Below are positions 10,147 through 18,782 of a stretch of 64,000 bases of DNA, piece after piece. Every line of letters begins with the position of its first letter. Position 1 is the stretch's first letter. The position numbers and the translations under genes were made by a program. The notes under the pieces were generated by a model that saw nothing but the letters and a program-made list of their open reading frames with translations, did not search any database and was not told where the DNA came from. This stretch comes from Rhodovulum marinum (GTDB lineage Bacteria; Pseudomonadota; Alphaproteobacteria; Rhodobacterales; Rhodobacteraceae), in the NCBI RefSeq assembly GCF_004343075.1, contig NZ_SLXP01000002.1, positions 62,001-126,000 of the forward strand. The letters are read 5' to 3'.

Positions 10147-11442
10147 ATGGCCGACAGCAGCAGAACCGCAACACTGACCCTGGGAGACAAGTCGCTGGAC
10201 CTGCCGGTGCTCAGCCCCACGGCCGGCCCCGACGTGATCGACATCCGCAAGCTGTATGGCGGGCTGAACGTGTTCACGCACGATCCCAGCTTTACCTCGA
10301 CCTCGTCCTGCGAAAGCTCGATCACCTTCATCGACGGCGAAAAGGGCGAGCTTCTGCATCGCGGCTACCCGATCGACCAGCTGGCCGAGAAATCGCACTT
10401 CCTCGAGGTCTGCTACCTGCTGCTTTACGGCGAACTGCCGACCGGCGCGCAGCTCGAGGATTTCGAGAACCGCGTCACCCGCCACACCATGGTGCACGAA
10501 CAGATGCACCGTTTCTTCACCGGCTTCCGGCGCGATGCGCACCCGATGGCGGTCATGGTGGGTGTCGTGGGCGCGATGTCGGCCTTCTACCACGACTCGA
10601 CCGACGTCAACGATCCCTGGCAGCGCGAAGTCGCCTCGATCCGGCTGATCGCCAAGATGCCGACGATCGCGGCGATGGCCTACAAGTACACCGTCGGCCA
10701 GCCCTTCGTCTATCCGCGCAACGATCTGGACTATGCCTCGAACTTCCTGCGCATGTGCTTTGCCGTGCCGGCCGAGGAATACGAGGTCGACCCGATCCTG
10801 ACCCGCGCGATGGACCGCATCCTGACGCTGCATGCCGACCACGAACAGAACGCGTCCACCTCGACGGTGCGGCTGGCCTCGTCGTCGGGCGCCAACCCCT
10901 TCGCCTGCATCGCCGCGGGTATCGCCTGCCTCTGGGGCCCGGCCCATGGCGGCGCCAACCAGGCCTGCCTGGAAATGCTGCGCGAAATCGGCACCGTGGA
11001 CCGCATTCCCGAATATGTCGCCAAGGCCAAGGACAAGAACGACCCCTTCCGCCTGATGGGCTTTGGCCACCGCGTCTACAAGAATTTCGACCCGCGCGCG
11101 AAGGTGATGAAACAGTCCGCCCACGAGGTGCTGGAACTTCTGGGGGTGGAGAACAACGAAACCCTCAAGGTCGCGATGCAGCTGGAGAAGATCGCGCTGG
11201 AGGACGAGTATTTCGTCAAGAAGAAGCTCTATCCCAACGTCGATTTCTACTCGGGCATCATCCTCGACGCGATGGGCTTCCCCACCTCTATGTTCACGCC
11301 GATCTTCGCGGTCAGCCGCACGGTGGGCTGGATCTCCCAGTGGAAAGAGATGATCGCCGATCCGAATATGCGGATCGGCCGGCCGCGCCAGCTTTATACC
11401 GGCCCGACCAAGCGCGACTATGTCGAGGTCGAGGACCGCTGA
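10147..11442 (+). CDS. gltA: Citrate synthase
   Basis: Type II citrate synthase (431 residues) condensing oxaloacetate with acetyl-CoA in the TCA cycle. The start at 10147 follows AGAGGGA at good spacing and gives [16 protein letters not shown]; an earlier ATG at 10099 lacks both a ribosome site and homology. Catalytic histidine regions are visible as [11 protein letters not shown] and [15 protein letters not shown], and the catalytic Asp region as [10 protein letters not shown]. The N-terminal beta domain typical of proteobacterial NADH-regulated forms is present. gltX lies 82 nt upstream; a strong terminator follows. Confidence 0.96.
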   Translation: MADSSRTATLTLGDKSLDLPVLSPTAGPDVIDIRKLYGGLNVFTHDPSFTSTSSCESSITFIDGEKGELLHRGYPIDQLAEKSHFLEVCYLLLYGELPTGAQLEDFENRVTRHTMVHEQMHRFFTGFRRDAHPMAVMVGVVGAMSAFYHDSTDVNDPWQREVASIRLIAKMPTIAAMAYKYTVGQPFVYPRNDLDYASNFLRMCFAVPAEEYEVDPILTRAMDRILTLHADHEQNASTSTVRLASSSGANPFACIAAGIACLWGPAHGGANQACLEMLREIGTVDRIPEYVAKAKDKNDPFRLMGFGHRVYKNFDPRAKVMKQSAHEVLELLGVENNETLKVAMQLEKIALEDEYFVKKKLYPNVDFYSGIILDAMGFPTSMFTPIFAVSRTVGWISQWKEMIADPNMRIGRPRQLYTGPTKRDYVEVEDR

Positions 11443-11451
11443 GACCAGCCT

Positions 11452-11475
11452 GGGCCGCCCCACGGGGCGGCCCTT
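11452..11475 (+). terminator. Rho-independent terminator after gltA
   Basis: A perfect 10-bp GC stem GGGCCGCCCC / GGGGCGGCCC with a 2-nt loop, starting 9 nt after the gltA stop and followed by only two T residues. It lies between two convergent genes, so it may act in both directions. Confidence 0.7.
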
Positions 11476-11508
11476 GCGCATTGCACGGCCACGATGGCCG
11501 ACCCCGCG

Positions 11509-12285
11509 CTAGCGCCCTTCGAACCGGGGCGCCCGCTTTTCCAGGAAGGCGACGACGCCCTCCTTGAAATCCCGCGTCGCGCCGCAATCGCCCTGCAACT
11601 GCGCCTCCAGCGACAGCTGCGCCTCCAGGTCGTTGCCATAGGACGCCCGGATCGCCGCCTTCAGCTTGGCATAGGCCACCGTCGGCCCCTTGGCCAATTG
11701 TGCCGCACGGGCCCGCCAATGCGCCTCGAACCCGTCCTCGGGGACTGCCTCCCAGATCATGCCCCATTCGGCCGCCTGCCGCGCGGGCACCGGTTCGGCG
11801 AACAGCGCCGCCCCCATCGCGCGGGCGAACCCCACCTGGCGCGGCAGCCAGTAGGTGCCGCCTGCGTCGGGGATCAACCCGATCCGGGTAAAGGCCTGCA
11901 GGAACATCGCCGCCTCGGAGGCGATCACCACGTCGGCGGCCAGCGCCAGGTTCGCCCCCGCCCCGGCCGCCGCGCCGTTCACCGCCGCGATGGTCGGGAT
12001 CGGGCAGTCGAAGATCGCTCGCAGCATCGGTTCGTATTCGTCCCGCAGGGTGCGTTCGAGGTCGATATCGGCCACATTCGCCCCGTCGCCCAGATCCTGC
12101 CCCGAGCAGAACGCCCGCCCGGCCCCGGTGATGACCAGCACCCGCGCCTCGTCGGGGGCATGGCGCACCGCGTCCAGGATCTCGGCCCGCATCTGGGTGT
12201 TCAGCGCGTTCATCACCTCGGGCCGGTTCAGCGCAAGAATGCCGATCCCGTCCTTCGCCTGCCAGTCGATCACCGTATAGACCAT
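11509..12285 (-). CDS. Enoyl-CoA hydratase/isomerase family protein, PaaG-like
   Basis: A crotonase-fold protein of 258 residues. NRPEVMNALNTQM, GAGRAFCSGQDL, NGAAAGAGANLAL and FTRIGLIPDAGGTYWLPR are typical, with the oxyanion-hole glycines present. The run SGQDLGD, LIPDAGGTYWLPR, AEWGMIW and KEGVVAFLEKRAPRF matches the pattern I know from PaaG, the 1,2-epoxyphenylacetyl-CoA isomerase, better than FadB-type hydratases. No other phenylacetate genes are nearby, so a general beta-oxidation hydratase remains possible. It is convergent with gltA, and no obvious operon partner is seen. Confidence 0.85.
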   Translation of the reverse strand: MVYTVIDWQAKDGIGILALNRPEVMNALNTQMRAEILDAVRHAPDEARVLVITGAGRAFCSGQDLGDGANVADIDLERTLRDEYEPMLRAIFDCPIPTIAAVNGAAAGAGANLALAADVVIASEAAMFLQAFTRIGLIPDAGGTYWLPRQVGFARAMGAALFAEPVPARQAAEWGMIWEAVPEDGFEAHWRARAAQLAKGPTVAYAKLKAAIRASYGNDLEAQLSLEAQLQGDCGATRDFKEGVVAFLEKRAPRFEGR

Positions 12286-12368
12286 GGCCGCTCCCTTCCG
12301 TTCCGCCTGGCCGCCACCTTACCGCGGCGCGCGGCGAGGGAAAGGGGAACGCGGCGGCGCGGGCCGCC

Positions 12369-13193
12369 TCAGAAGCCGGCCGCCTTGCGCAACATGTTGC
12401 CCGCCACCACGATGGCGAAAACCGCGAACACCCGGCGCAGCGGTTTCGGGTCCATCCGGTGCGCCAGCGCCACGCCCAGGGGCGTGGTGATCAGCGTCAT
12501 CCCCACGATCACCGCAAAGGCGGGCAGGTTCACCGCCCCCACGGTAAAGGGCGGCCGCCCCGCGGGCGCCACGTCGACCATCAGAAAGGCGATGACCGAG
12601 GGCACCGCGATCAGCACGCCGAACCCGGCGGCCGTCGCCACCGCGCGGTGGATCGGCTGGCCGTAGGCGGACATCAGCGGCACGCCGAACAGCCCGCCAC
12701 CGATCCCCATCAGCACCGCGAGAAAACCCACCACGCCGGACAGCCCCGCACGCAGCGCGCCCCCCGGCATCGCCTCGGCCAGCCGCCAGCCCGACCGGCC
12801 AAAGGCCAGGTAGCCCCCCGCCAGCACGCCCAGAACGCCGAAAATACCCTGCAACACGACCGAGCGCAGCCCCGCCGCGACCAGCACGCCCAGCACCGCC
12901 CCGGCCACCAGCCCGGGCGCCCATCCCTTCAGGATGCCCCAGTCCACCGCGCCCTTGGCATGATGCGCCAGCACCGAGCGGACCGAGGTCACGATGATCG
13001 TCGACAGCGACGTGGCCAGGCAGATCTGCATGATCTGCGGGCTGTCATAGCCCAGCACCCCGAAGGCGTAGAAGAAGGCCGGCACCAGGATCAGCCCGCC
13101 GCCCACGCCCAACAGCCCCGCGATCACGCCCGCCACGGCCCCGATCGCCAGCAGCAGCGCCAGCATCGGCAGGATCAGCGAAAGCTCGGGCAT
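12369..13193 (-). CDS. Sulfite exporter TauE/SafE family membrane protein
   Basis: A 274-residue inner-membrane protein with about eight hydrophobic segments and the duplicated glycine-rich signature of the TauE/SafE (DUF81) family: GVIAGLLGVGGGLILVPAFF near residue 22 and MGIGGGLFGVPLMSAYG in the second half. The family exports sulfite or organosulfur anions, or is of unknown substrate; nothing nearby fixes the substrate here. It lies between the PaaG-like gene and dusA on the same strand with gaps of 83 and 64 nt, so co-transcription with dusA is possible. Confidence 0.88.
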   Translation of the reverse strand: MPELSLILPMLALLLAIGAVAGVIAGLLGVGGGLILVPAFFYAFGVLGYDSPQIMQICLATSLSTIIVTSVRSVLAHHAKGAVDWGILKGWAPGLVAGAVLGVLVAAGLRSVVLQGIFGVLGVLAGGYLAFGRSGWRLAEAMPGGALRAGLSGVVGFLAVLMGIGGGLFGVPLMSAYGQPIHRAVATAAGFGVLIAVPSVIAFLMVDVAPAGRPPFTVGAVNLPAFAVIVGMTLITTPLGVALAHRMDPKPLRRVFAVFAIVVAGNMLRKAAGF

Positions 13194-13257
13194 GGCATGG
13201 GCCTCCGGTGCGGGTTTCCTGCCCCTTACCCCAGCGCCCCGCCCCGCGCCAGCGCGA

Positions 13258-14241
13258 TCACGCCGCGCGCGGCAGCGCGGCCAGCGCCGCGTCCAGCACC
13301 TCCAGACCCGCGCCGGGCCGCACGCCCTCCTCGCTCAGCACCCGCCGCCAGGCCCGCGCCCCGGGCTGCCCGGCGAACAGACCCAGCATGTGGCGCGTGA
13401 CATTGTGCAGCCGTCCGCCCGCGGCCAGGTGGCGCGCGATATAGGGTTTCATCTCCTCGACCACCTGCGTCCGGGTCTTGCGCCCGGGCACGCCGAAAAT
13501 CGTCTCGTCCGCGCCCAGCAGGATCGCCGCCGGGTCGTGATAGGCCGCCCGCCCGATCATCACCCCGTTCAGCCCCGCCTCCAGCAGGGCCCGCGCCGCC
13601 TCCAGCGTCTCGACGCCGCCATTGATCGAAACATGCAGCCCCGGAAAGGCCCGCTTCATCTCCAGCACCAGGTCGTAATCCAGCGGCGGGATATCCCGGT
13701 TCTCCTTGGGGCTCAGCCCCTGCAGCCACGCCTTGCGCGCATGGATGATGAACCGCGTCACGCCCGCCGCCGCGACGGTTTCCAGGAAGGCGGGCAACAC
13801 CTCGCGCGGGTCCTGCTCGTCGACGCCGATCCGGCATTTCACCGTGACCTCGACGCCCGAGGCCGCCCCCATCGCCGCCACGCAGTCGGCCACCACGTCC
13901 GGCGTCTTCATCAGCACCGCGCCGAAGGTCCCCGACTGCACCCGGTCCGACGGGCAGCCCACGTTCAGGTTCACCTCGTCATAGCCCTCGTCGCAGCACA
14001 TCCGCGTGGCCTGCGCCAGTTCCCCCGGGTCCGACCCGCCCAGCTGCACCGCCACCGGGTGTTCGGCCGGATCGAACGCCAGCAGATGCCGCGCACCGCC
14101 TTTGACCAGCGCAGGCGCGGTGACCATCTCGGTATAAAGCAGGGTCCGCGCGCTCAGCATCCGGTGGAAATACCGGCAATGGCGGTCGGTCCAGTCCATC
14201 ATGGGGGCCGCGGACAATCTAGCATGTTGTTTTATTTGCAT
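13258..14241 (-). CDS. dusA: tRNA-dihydrouridine synthase A
   Basis: An FMN-dependent TIM-barrel enzyme (327 residues) that reduces uridine 20/20a in the D-loop of tRNAs with NADPH. The N-terminal SAAPMMDWTDRHCRYF, LYTEMVTAPAL, VQLGGSDP, the NLNVGCPSDRVQSG block containing the catalytic Cys, and SINGGVETLEAA mark the DusA subfamily rather than DusB or DusC. The start is an ATG in an AT-rich stretch with only a weak GAAG ribosome site. The next ~250 bases upstream look like disturbed, horizontally affected DNA. Confidence 0.92.
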   Translation of the reverse strand: MQIKQHARLSAAPMMDWTDRHCRYFHRMLSARTLLYTEMVTAPALVKGGARHLLAFDPAEHPVAVQLGGSDPGELAQATRMCCDEGYDEVNLNVGCPSDRVQSGTFGAVLMKTPDVVADCVAAMGAASGVEVTVKCRIGVDEQDPREVLPAFLETVAAAGVTRFIIHARKAWLQGLSPKENRDIPPLDYDLVLEMKRAFPGLHVSINGGVETLEAARALLEAGLNGVMIGRAAYHDPAAILLGADETIFGVPGRKTRTQVVEEMKPYIARHLAAGGRLHNVTRHMLGLFAGQPGARAWRRVLSEEGVRPGAGLEVLDAALAALPRAA

Positions 14242-14498
14242 TTTTGTGTATCTTCAAACTGCTGGCGGCGGCGGTGGCTCACGCTGGAATACGCCCGGAT
14301 ATCCCCGAATTTTCCCCTTTGAGACGGCTCATTGCACGCATGAGCCGCACACGAAATGGCCACCATTTCCCAGCTTCCTTCCGGTGCCTGACCTCGGTCC
14401 AGATCAGACGAAAGGGTGGCTCACGCGAGCGAGACGTTCCTTCGCCGCCACAGCGCCCATCGCTGGGCCCGCCAGGCGGAGACCCGGGTCGATCAGGG

Positions 14499-14741
14499 GA
14501 TGGCGCCTACAAGCACGTCCGTTTCCAGACCTTTGGCGAGTTCATCGACCTTCCTATAGCCGATATGTGCGACGTAGGGAAACCGCCCCGGCGAAGCAAG
14601 TCCGCCATGCTGACCACGCTCAAGCGCGATCTCGGCAAGCAACGGATCGGCCACTTCGACCGCTCGAGCCTGACCGACTACGACAAGATGCGCGCGGAGC
14701 GACGAGCGGGTCCGGTGACGCTCGGGATCGACATCGGCAGC
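14499..14741 (+). pseudogene. Truncated site-specific integrase remnant
   Basis: About 81 codons encode a readable fragment with FGEFIDLPIADMCDVGK, RSKSAMLTTLKRDLGKQRIG and RAGPVTLGIDIGS. I recognise this as resembling the N-terminal SAM-like DNA-binding region of a tyrosine-type integrase common on Rhodobacteraceae islands. The similarity ends abruptly after GIDIGS (about 14741), where the core-binding and catalytic domains should follow; no Arg-His-Arg-Tyr catalytic part is found downstream. The upstream part of the same open frame (14244-14498) does not look like integrase. It is most likely a decayed end of a former genomic island next to dusA. The identification is from memory of the family, not a search. 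Confidence 0.5.
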
Positions 14742-14983
14742 AAAGGGTTCACGAGCAAGATCGCGGTTCTATTTCTTGCCTGCCGGCAACCGCGTCCGGT
14801 CCTGTCGATGGACACGAACTCCGCCGCTTTCCGGGGGCTTTGAGTTCAAGCAAAGCCAACGGCCAAACCGGGGCGATTCAGCCTTCGTTGTCGGCTGGCC
14901 AGGGCCTGATCCTCAAGGGCGGGGCTGTTGGTCTGCCCACGCAACCCGGATCCCACGCCGGATTCACGAGATGGCTCTCTTAC

Positions 14984-15003
14984 GGGAGCTGTGCAACAGA
15001 GCC
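14984..15003. mobile_element. Possible solo insertion-sequence end
   Basis: Read on the minus strand, the 20 bases begin GGCTCTGTTGCACAG, the pattern seen at termini of several IS families (IS6- and IS5-like elements begin GGCTCTGTTGCA). No transposase frame is found in 14742-15013, so at most a relic end remains. It sits 10 nt from the 3' end of dgkA. The rest of 14742-15013 holds no gene I can support. Confidence 0.3.
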
Positions 15004-15013
15004 GATCAAACGC

Positions 15014-15388
15014 CTAGGCCAGCAGGCCGTCGACCAGCGCGGCCAGCCAGACCATCGCCGCCAGCACCGAGGCCAGCAGCACCGCCAGCGACCCCAGGTC
15101 CTTGGCGATGCGCGACAATTCATGCCGCTCGGGGCCGATCCGGTCGACCACCGCCTCGACCGCCGTGTTCAGGACCTCGACGATCATCACCAAAAGGACG
15201 CTGGCGACCAGGATGGCGCCTTGAAACACGCTGTCGGCCAGCCACACGGCCGCCGGCACCGCCAGCATCAGCGCGGCTGCCTCCAGCCGGAACGCCTCTT
15301 CGTTGCGCCAGACGTCGCGCAGACCGGTCATCGAGTTCACGAAAGCGGCCCGAAGCCGGGCGAGGCCCTTGAGCGGTGTCTTTTGCAT
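15014..15388 (-). CDS. dgkA: Diacylglycerol kinase (prokaryotic DgkA family)
   Basis: A small integral-membrane kinase (124 residues, three hydrophobic helices) phosphorylating diacylglycerol to phosphatidic acid. The diagnostic block is LVMIVEVLNTAVEAVVDRI with Glu71 and Glu78 in the positions of the metal/catalytic glutamates, followed by KDLGSLAVLL. The start at 15388 follows AAGGGG at good spacing; an upstream ATG at 15436 adds an unlikely Gly/Pro tail. Downstream on the same strand of the phosphoesterase and glycosyltransferase genes, it would recycle the diacylglycerol they release or use. Confidence 0.92.
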   Translation of the reverse strand: MQKTPLKGLARLRAAFVNSMTGLRDVWRNEEAFRLEAAALMLAVPAAVWLADSVFQGAILVASVLLVMIVEVLNTAVEAVVDRIGPERHELSRIAKDLGSLAVLLASVLAAMVWLAALVDGLLA

Positions 15389-15498
15389 TGCCCCTTTCCC
15401 TGGTGGGTTGCCTGCGGTTCGCTGCGCCCCCGCCATATCCCTTGCCCCGTGGCGGGATCAACCGGGCACTGCGCCGGTCGTGCCCGCGGGCCGACCGC

Positions 15499-16491
15499 TC
15501 AGCGCATCGCGCCGCGGCCAGGCCAGCCACCGGCGGCCCGCACCGGCCCCTGGCCGCGCCGCCCCGCCGCGGCGGGGCGCGCCACCGCCCGCCCGGGCGG
15601 GGCCGTCCACAGCCGGTGGATCAGGCGCACCAGCCGGGCGGCATCGGGGTTGCGCGTGGCCGGGCGCTCGGGCGGCAGCGACCGGGGGCGCTCGACCCCC
15701 GGATCGCGGCGCATCGCCGGCCAGCGCACCATGTCCAGCCTGCCGTCCAGCGTCTCGACCACCGCGGTGTGACAGTCCCCCGGCCCGCGCGCCCCGGTCC
15801 ATGACCCGCAATTGGCAAAGACCAGCCCGCCCCGCCCGGACAGGCCCGGCACGTGGCTGTGGCCGCAGACGATGCCGTCCATCCCGTCCTCCCTGGCCCG
15901 GCGCAGCGCGCATTCGGTATAGCGCCCCACCAGCGACAGCGCGTTGGTGGCGATGGCCTTGCCCAGCGACCAGCGGATGCGCCGTCCGCCCACGACCGTG
16001 ATCTCGGCGCGCGGCCGGACCAGCGCCTTTTCGCCCAGCCACGACCATATCCGATCGGCAAGCTTGGACGTTCCCCGCACCAGCCCCCCGTCGAACTGGT
16101 CGCCATGCATCACCAGGTACCGCCGCCCGTCGCCGGCGCGATGCACCGCACGTTCCTCCACCCGGATGCCGAACCGGCGCAGCAGCACCGGCCGGAACAG
16201 CACCGCCAGCAGGTCGCGCAGCTTTTCGTCGTGGTTGCCGGTCAGCACGGTGATCCGCACCTGCCGCGCGGCCAGCTCCAGCAGCAGGTCCAGGAACGCG
16301 CTGTAGTCCTGCGACCAGTACCAGCGTTTCTCCAGCTTCCAGCCATCCAGGACGTCGCCCACCAGGTACAGGTTGTCGAACCGGTGGGCGCGCAGAAAGG
16401 CGTTCAGCGCGCGGATATCCGCCCCCTTGTAGCCCAGGTGCATGTCGGACACGAACACGCTGCGCACCCGGCGCGCGCCCTGCCCGGTCAC
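15499..16491 (-). CDS. PlcP/LpxH-like calcineurin-type metallophosphoesterase
   Basis: A 330-residue binuclear-metal phosphoesterase. The metal ligands are SDMHLG, GDVLDGW, TGNHDEKLRD, HGDQFD and CGHSH, all intact. The SDMHLGYKG and YLVGDVLDGW wording places it in the UDP-2,3-diacylglucosamine diphosphatase-like family, which includes PlcP, a phospholipase C releasing diacylglycerol from membrane phospholipids under phosphate limitation. The PlcP reading is favoured because the gene overlaps (GTGA, 4 nt) a GT4 glycosyltransferase and is followed by a diacylglycerol kinase. A true LpxH role is the alternative. The last ~70 residues are Arg/Ala/Pro-rich and probably disordered. Confidence 0.75.
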   Translation of the reverse strand: MTGQGARRVRSVFVSDMHLGYKGADIRALNAFLRAHRFDNLYLVGDVLDGWKLEKRWYWSQDYSAFLDLLLELAARQVRITVLTGNHDEKLRDLLAVLFRPVLLRRFGIRVEERAVHRAGDGRRYLVMHGDQFDGGLVRGTSKLADRIWSWLGEKALVRPRAEITVVGGRRIRWSLGKAIATNALSLVGRYTECALRRAREDGMDGIVCGHSHVPGLSGRGGLVFANCGSWTGARGPGDCHTAVVETLDGRLDMVRWPAMRRDPGVERPRSLPPERPATRNPDAARLVRLIHRLWTAPPGRAVARPAAAGRRGQGPVRAAGGWPGRGAMR

Positions 16492-17606
16492 CGCATCAAC
16501 TCCGACGCATGACGGCGGAAATCGCGGGCGACCTTTTCCCAGCCATAGCGCGTCCGCGCCACGGCGTGGCGGTCCTGCCGCGTGCCGGGACTGGCCAGCG
16601 CGCGGGCCACCGCCGCGCCCAGGTCGTCGTCGGCCGCGCCCAGCCGCGCGTCGCCCCCGATGATGTCCCGCGGTCCCGGCACGTCATAGGCCGCCAGCGC
16701 CAGCCCCGAGGCCAGCGCCTCCAGCAGCACGTTGCCAAAGGTGTCGGTGCGCGAGGGAAAGACGAACACATCCGCCGCGCGATAGGCCTCGGCCAGCGGC
16801 GCCCCGACCAGCATTCCGCGGAAGGTCACCTCGGGATGGGCCGCGCGCAGCGCCGGCAGCGACGGCCCGTCGCCCACCACGACCTTGCGCCCCGGCACCT
16901 TCAGCGACAGGAACGCCTCGATGTTCTTTTCCGGCGCCACCCGGCCGACATAAAGCAGGACCGGCTCGCCCCCTGCCCCGGCCTCGTCCGCGCGCGGGTG
17001 AAACAGCACCGGATCGACCCCGCGCGACAGCCGCACACAGCGATTGGCGAACCCCCAGCCCCCCAGTTGCGCCTCCAGCGCCGGGGTCGCGACATAGATG
17101 AACCGCGCGGGCGCGTGAAACCGCCTCAGCGCCGCGATCGCGCCCGCCTGCGCCCGGGCGCGCAGCGGGCGCGGCGCGCGCACCGCCACATAGGCGGGGA
17201 AATTGGTGTGGAACGCGGTCGAGAACGCCCGCCTGTTGCGCAGGCACCACCGCCGCGCCGCCCAGCCCAGCGGCCCCTCGACCGGGATATGGATCGCCTG
17301 CGGGTCGAACCGCTCGATCATCGCCCCAAGCTGGCCGGGACGCGGCAGCGCCAGCCGGATCTCGGGATAGGAGGGCAGCGCCGTGTTGGCGAAATCCGCC
17401 GGGCCGATGACGCGCATCTCGCAGTCGGTGCCGTCGAACTGGCGAATGATGTTTTCATAGGTGCGCACGACGCCGTTGACCTGCGGCGCCCAGGCATCGC
17501 TGACGATCAGGATGCGCCGGGGCAGCGCCGCATCCCCCTGCACCTGCGCCGGCCCGGTGGCCTCGCGCGGCCGGTTCGCGCCCGTTTCCGTCAGGAGTGT
17601 CGACAC
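16488..17606 (-). CDS. GT4-family glycosyltransferase, candidate diacylglycerol glycosyltransferase (Agt-like)
   Basis: A GT-B fold glycosyltransferase of 372 residues. The N-terminal half opens with RILIVSDAWAPQVNGVVRT; the C-terminal half has LLYVGRVAPEKNIEAFL, VVVGDGPSLPAL and the donor-binding region FVFPSRTDTFGNVLLEALAS. I chose the GTG at 17606, preceded by GGAGG, over an ATG at 17786 that adds 60 basic residues unlike the family. Its 4-nt overlap with the phosphoesterase suggests a plcP-agt type pair in which released diacylglycerol is glycosylated to replace phospholipids when phosphate is scarce. Sugar and acceptor cannot be read from sequence. Confidence 0.75.
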   Translation of the reverse strand: MSTLLTETGANRPREATGPAQVQGDAALPRRILIVSDAWAPQVNGVVRTYENIIRQFDGTDCEMRVIGPADFANTALPSYPEIRLALPRPGQLGAMIERFDPQAIHIPVEGPLGWAARRWCLRNRRAFSTAFHTNFPAYVAVRAPRPLRARAQAGAIAALRRFHAPARFIYVATPALEAQLGGWGFANRCVRLSRGVDPVLFHPRADEAGAGGEPVLLYVGRVAPEKNIEAFLSLKVPGRKVVVGDGPSLPALRAAHPEVTFRGMLVGAPLAEAYRAADVFVFPSRTDTFGNVLLEALASGLALAAYDVPGPRDIIGGDARLGAADDDLGAAVARALASPGTRQDRHAVARTRYGWEKVARDFRRHASELMR

Positions 17607-17948
17607 GGAACCTCCATTCCTTCGCTTGCCCCGGACCACCGCCGGTTTGTCGGCTTCGCATAAATCCGGTCTGTAACGCGGGTATGTCAGCGGTTGGCCG
17701 GCCGGCGTGGCGATTTCGGCATCCCGGGCGGCACCGCGGCGCAAACGTCGCAGGAATGGGCAGAACTCCGCCGACGCCTTTGGCAATACCCGGCATCGCG
17801 GCTTTGCGCCCTCCGCCTGTTTCGTTTTGTCGCTGACAATGAATGGGGCTTGAAATGACCACGTTTACTTTATTAACTTTGTAAAGCTTCGGAATTCCGC
17901 CGACGACCTCATAACACTGTTACGAAATTAATCTTCCAGCGATATGCA
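17607..17948. other. Divergent intergenic region, AT-rich on the right side
   Basis: This 342-base gap separates the glycosyltransferase (minus) from the XRE regulator (plus). I see no gene. It holds TTGTC-GCT-GACAA at 17827-17839, a TTTAC/GTAAA inverted repeat at 17864-17885 around an AT-rich core, a TTGAAA -35-like box at 17850-17855, and TAACA-C-TGTTA at 17912-17922. I found no clear Pho box (two CTGTCAT-like repeats), which would have supported phosphate control of the minus-strand genes. Confidence 0.6.
17912..17922. promoter_or_regulatory. Candidate operator of the XRE regulator
   Basis: TAACACTGTTA is a perfect odd palindrome (5-1-5) 26 nt before the XRE gene start. Small XRE regulators commonly bind such sites at their own promoter; assigning it is inference. 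Confidence 0.35.
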
Positions 17949-18206
17949 ATGAACAAACCATTCGACCGCATGCAGAAAATAGACGCTGTTCAGTCCCGAA
18001 TGGCGCGCGCTGCCACCGGCCTCGGGGTGCGCGACCTGGCCAAGGCCGCCGGCGTCTCGCCCGACACGATCGCACGTCTCGAACGGGGCGAGCGGCTGAA
18101 GCCCAAAACCCTGGCGATCATCCGCCAGGCGCTCGAGGCGGCAGGCGTGGATTTCTTCGAGGAAGAAGACGGGACCGTGGGCGTCCGGCTTCGCAATAAC
18201 AAGTAA
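17949..18206 (+). CDS. Small XRE-family helix-turn-helix regulator
   Basis: An 85-residue protein consisting almost only of one HTH_3 domain: VRDLAKAAGVSPDTIARLERGERLKP is the classic helix-turn-helix, followed by AIIRQALEAAGVDFFEEED, the usual end of such single-domain regulators. An alternative start is the internal Met at codon 8. Its base composition and AT-rich leader differ somewhat from the neighbours. It is 576 nt from the large regulator downstream and is not obviously in an operon. Target unknown; autoregulation is likely by analogy. Confidence 0.85.
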   Translation: MNKPFDRMQKIDAVQSRMARAATGLGVRDLAKAAGVSPDTIARLERGERLKPKTLAIIRQALEAAGVDFFEEEDGTVGVRLRNNK

Positions 18207-18782
18207 AACCCGACCGTTAGCCAATATCGCATTGGCGGCGCATCGCGGATCGCCCGCGTCCGCCGCCCAGGGACGGGGCCGATCCGAACGCCGCGCCCGG
18301 CGAAACGAAACGGCCGACGCTTTGCGGACATCTTGCAGACCTTATTCAGGCGTGCCCCGCCCACGGCCCGCAATCGCCTTTGCAAGTCCGCAGTGCGACC
18401 TGTCATCGAAGAAAGATCGTTCAAAGCTGAACAAATGTCCCCAACCGGCGCGATCGTGTCCCCGGGAATACAGGCATTCGAATTTTTCTAAAAGGTCAAG
18501 GGGATCGCACACCCCGTGGGAAAGGCAATGGAGACCCGGCGAAACCTGTTTTCCGCGACAGGATTTGGCGCAACTTCCCTTTCCCGCTTATTCCCGCCTT
18601 GCATGCACAAGATCTTTTTTTCCTTCCCGCACAGGTACTTTCCGATTTCCCGGCAGCGGGTGCCGTTACGTCACTTTCGCCCGGAAACGGTGCCCCCTCC
18701 CGGCCCCGGGGCCGGATGGCAACGCTTTACTCGGGCGGCCGGTTGCGGGAACCTGTCCCGATCCCCAGGAGACGCGGTTCCA
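18207..18782. other. Long intergenic region upstream of the AAA regulator
   Basis: I find no convincing gene in these 576 bases. GCCAAT-ATCGC-ATTGGC (18220-18236) could be a weak hairpin after the XRE gene, and CCTGT/ACAGG arms lie at 18545-18562. The frame of the downstream regulator stays open back to 18516, but the extension has no family similarity and no ribosome site, so I keep it non-coding. Confidence 0.55.

Noticed and set aside
14244-14843. Full 199-codon frame as an intact gene
   Set aside because: Only residues about 86-166 resemble an integrase; the flanks do not, and no ribosome site is present. Called as a remnant.
17607-17948. Pho box controlling the glycosyltransferase/phosphoesterase genes
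   Set aside because: I looked for two CTGTCAT-like repeats 11 bp apart on either strand and found none; TTGTC-GCT-GACAA at 17827 is a palindrome, not a Pho box.
18516-18782. N-terminal extension of the large regulator
   Set aside because: The extension lacks family similarity and ribosome site; the winged helix begins exactly at the ATG at 18783.
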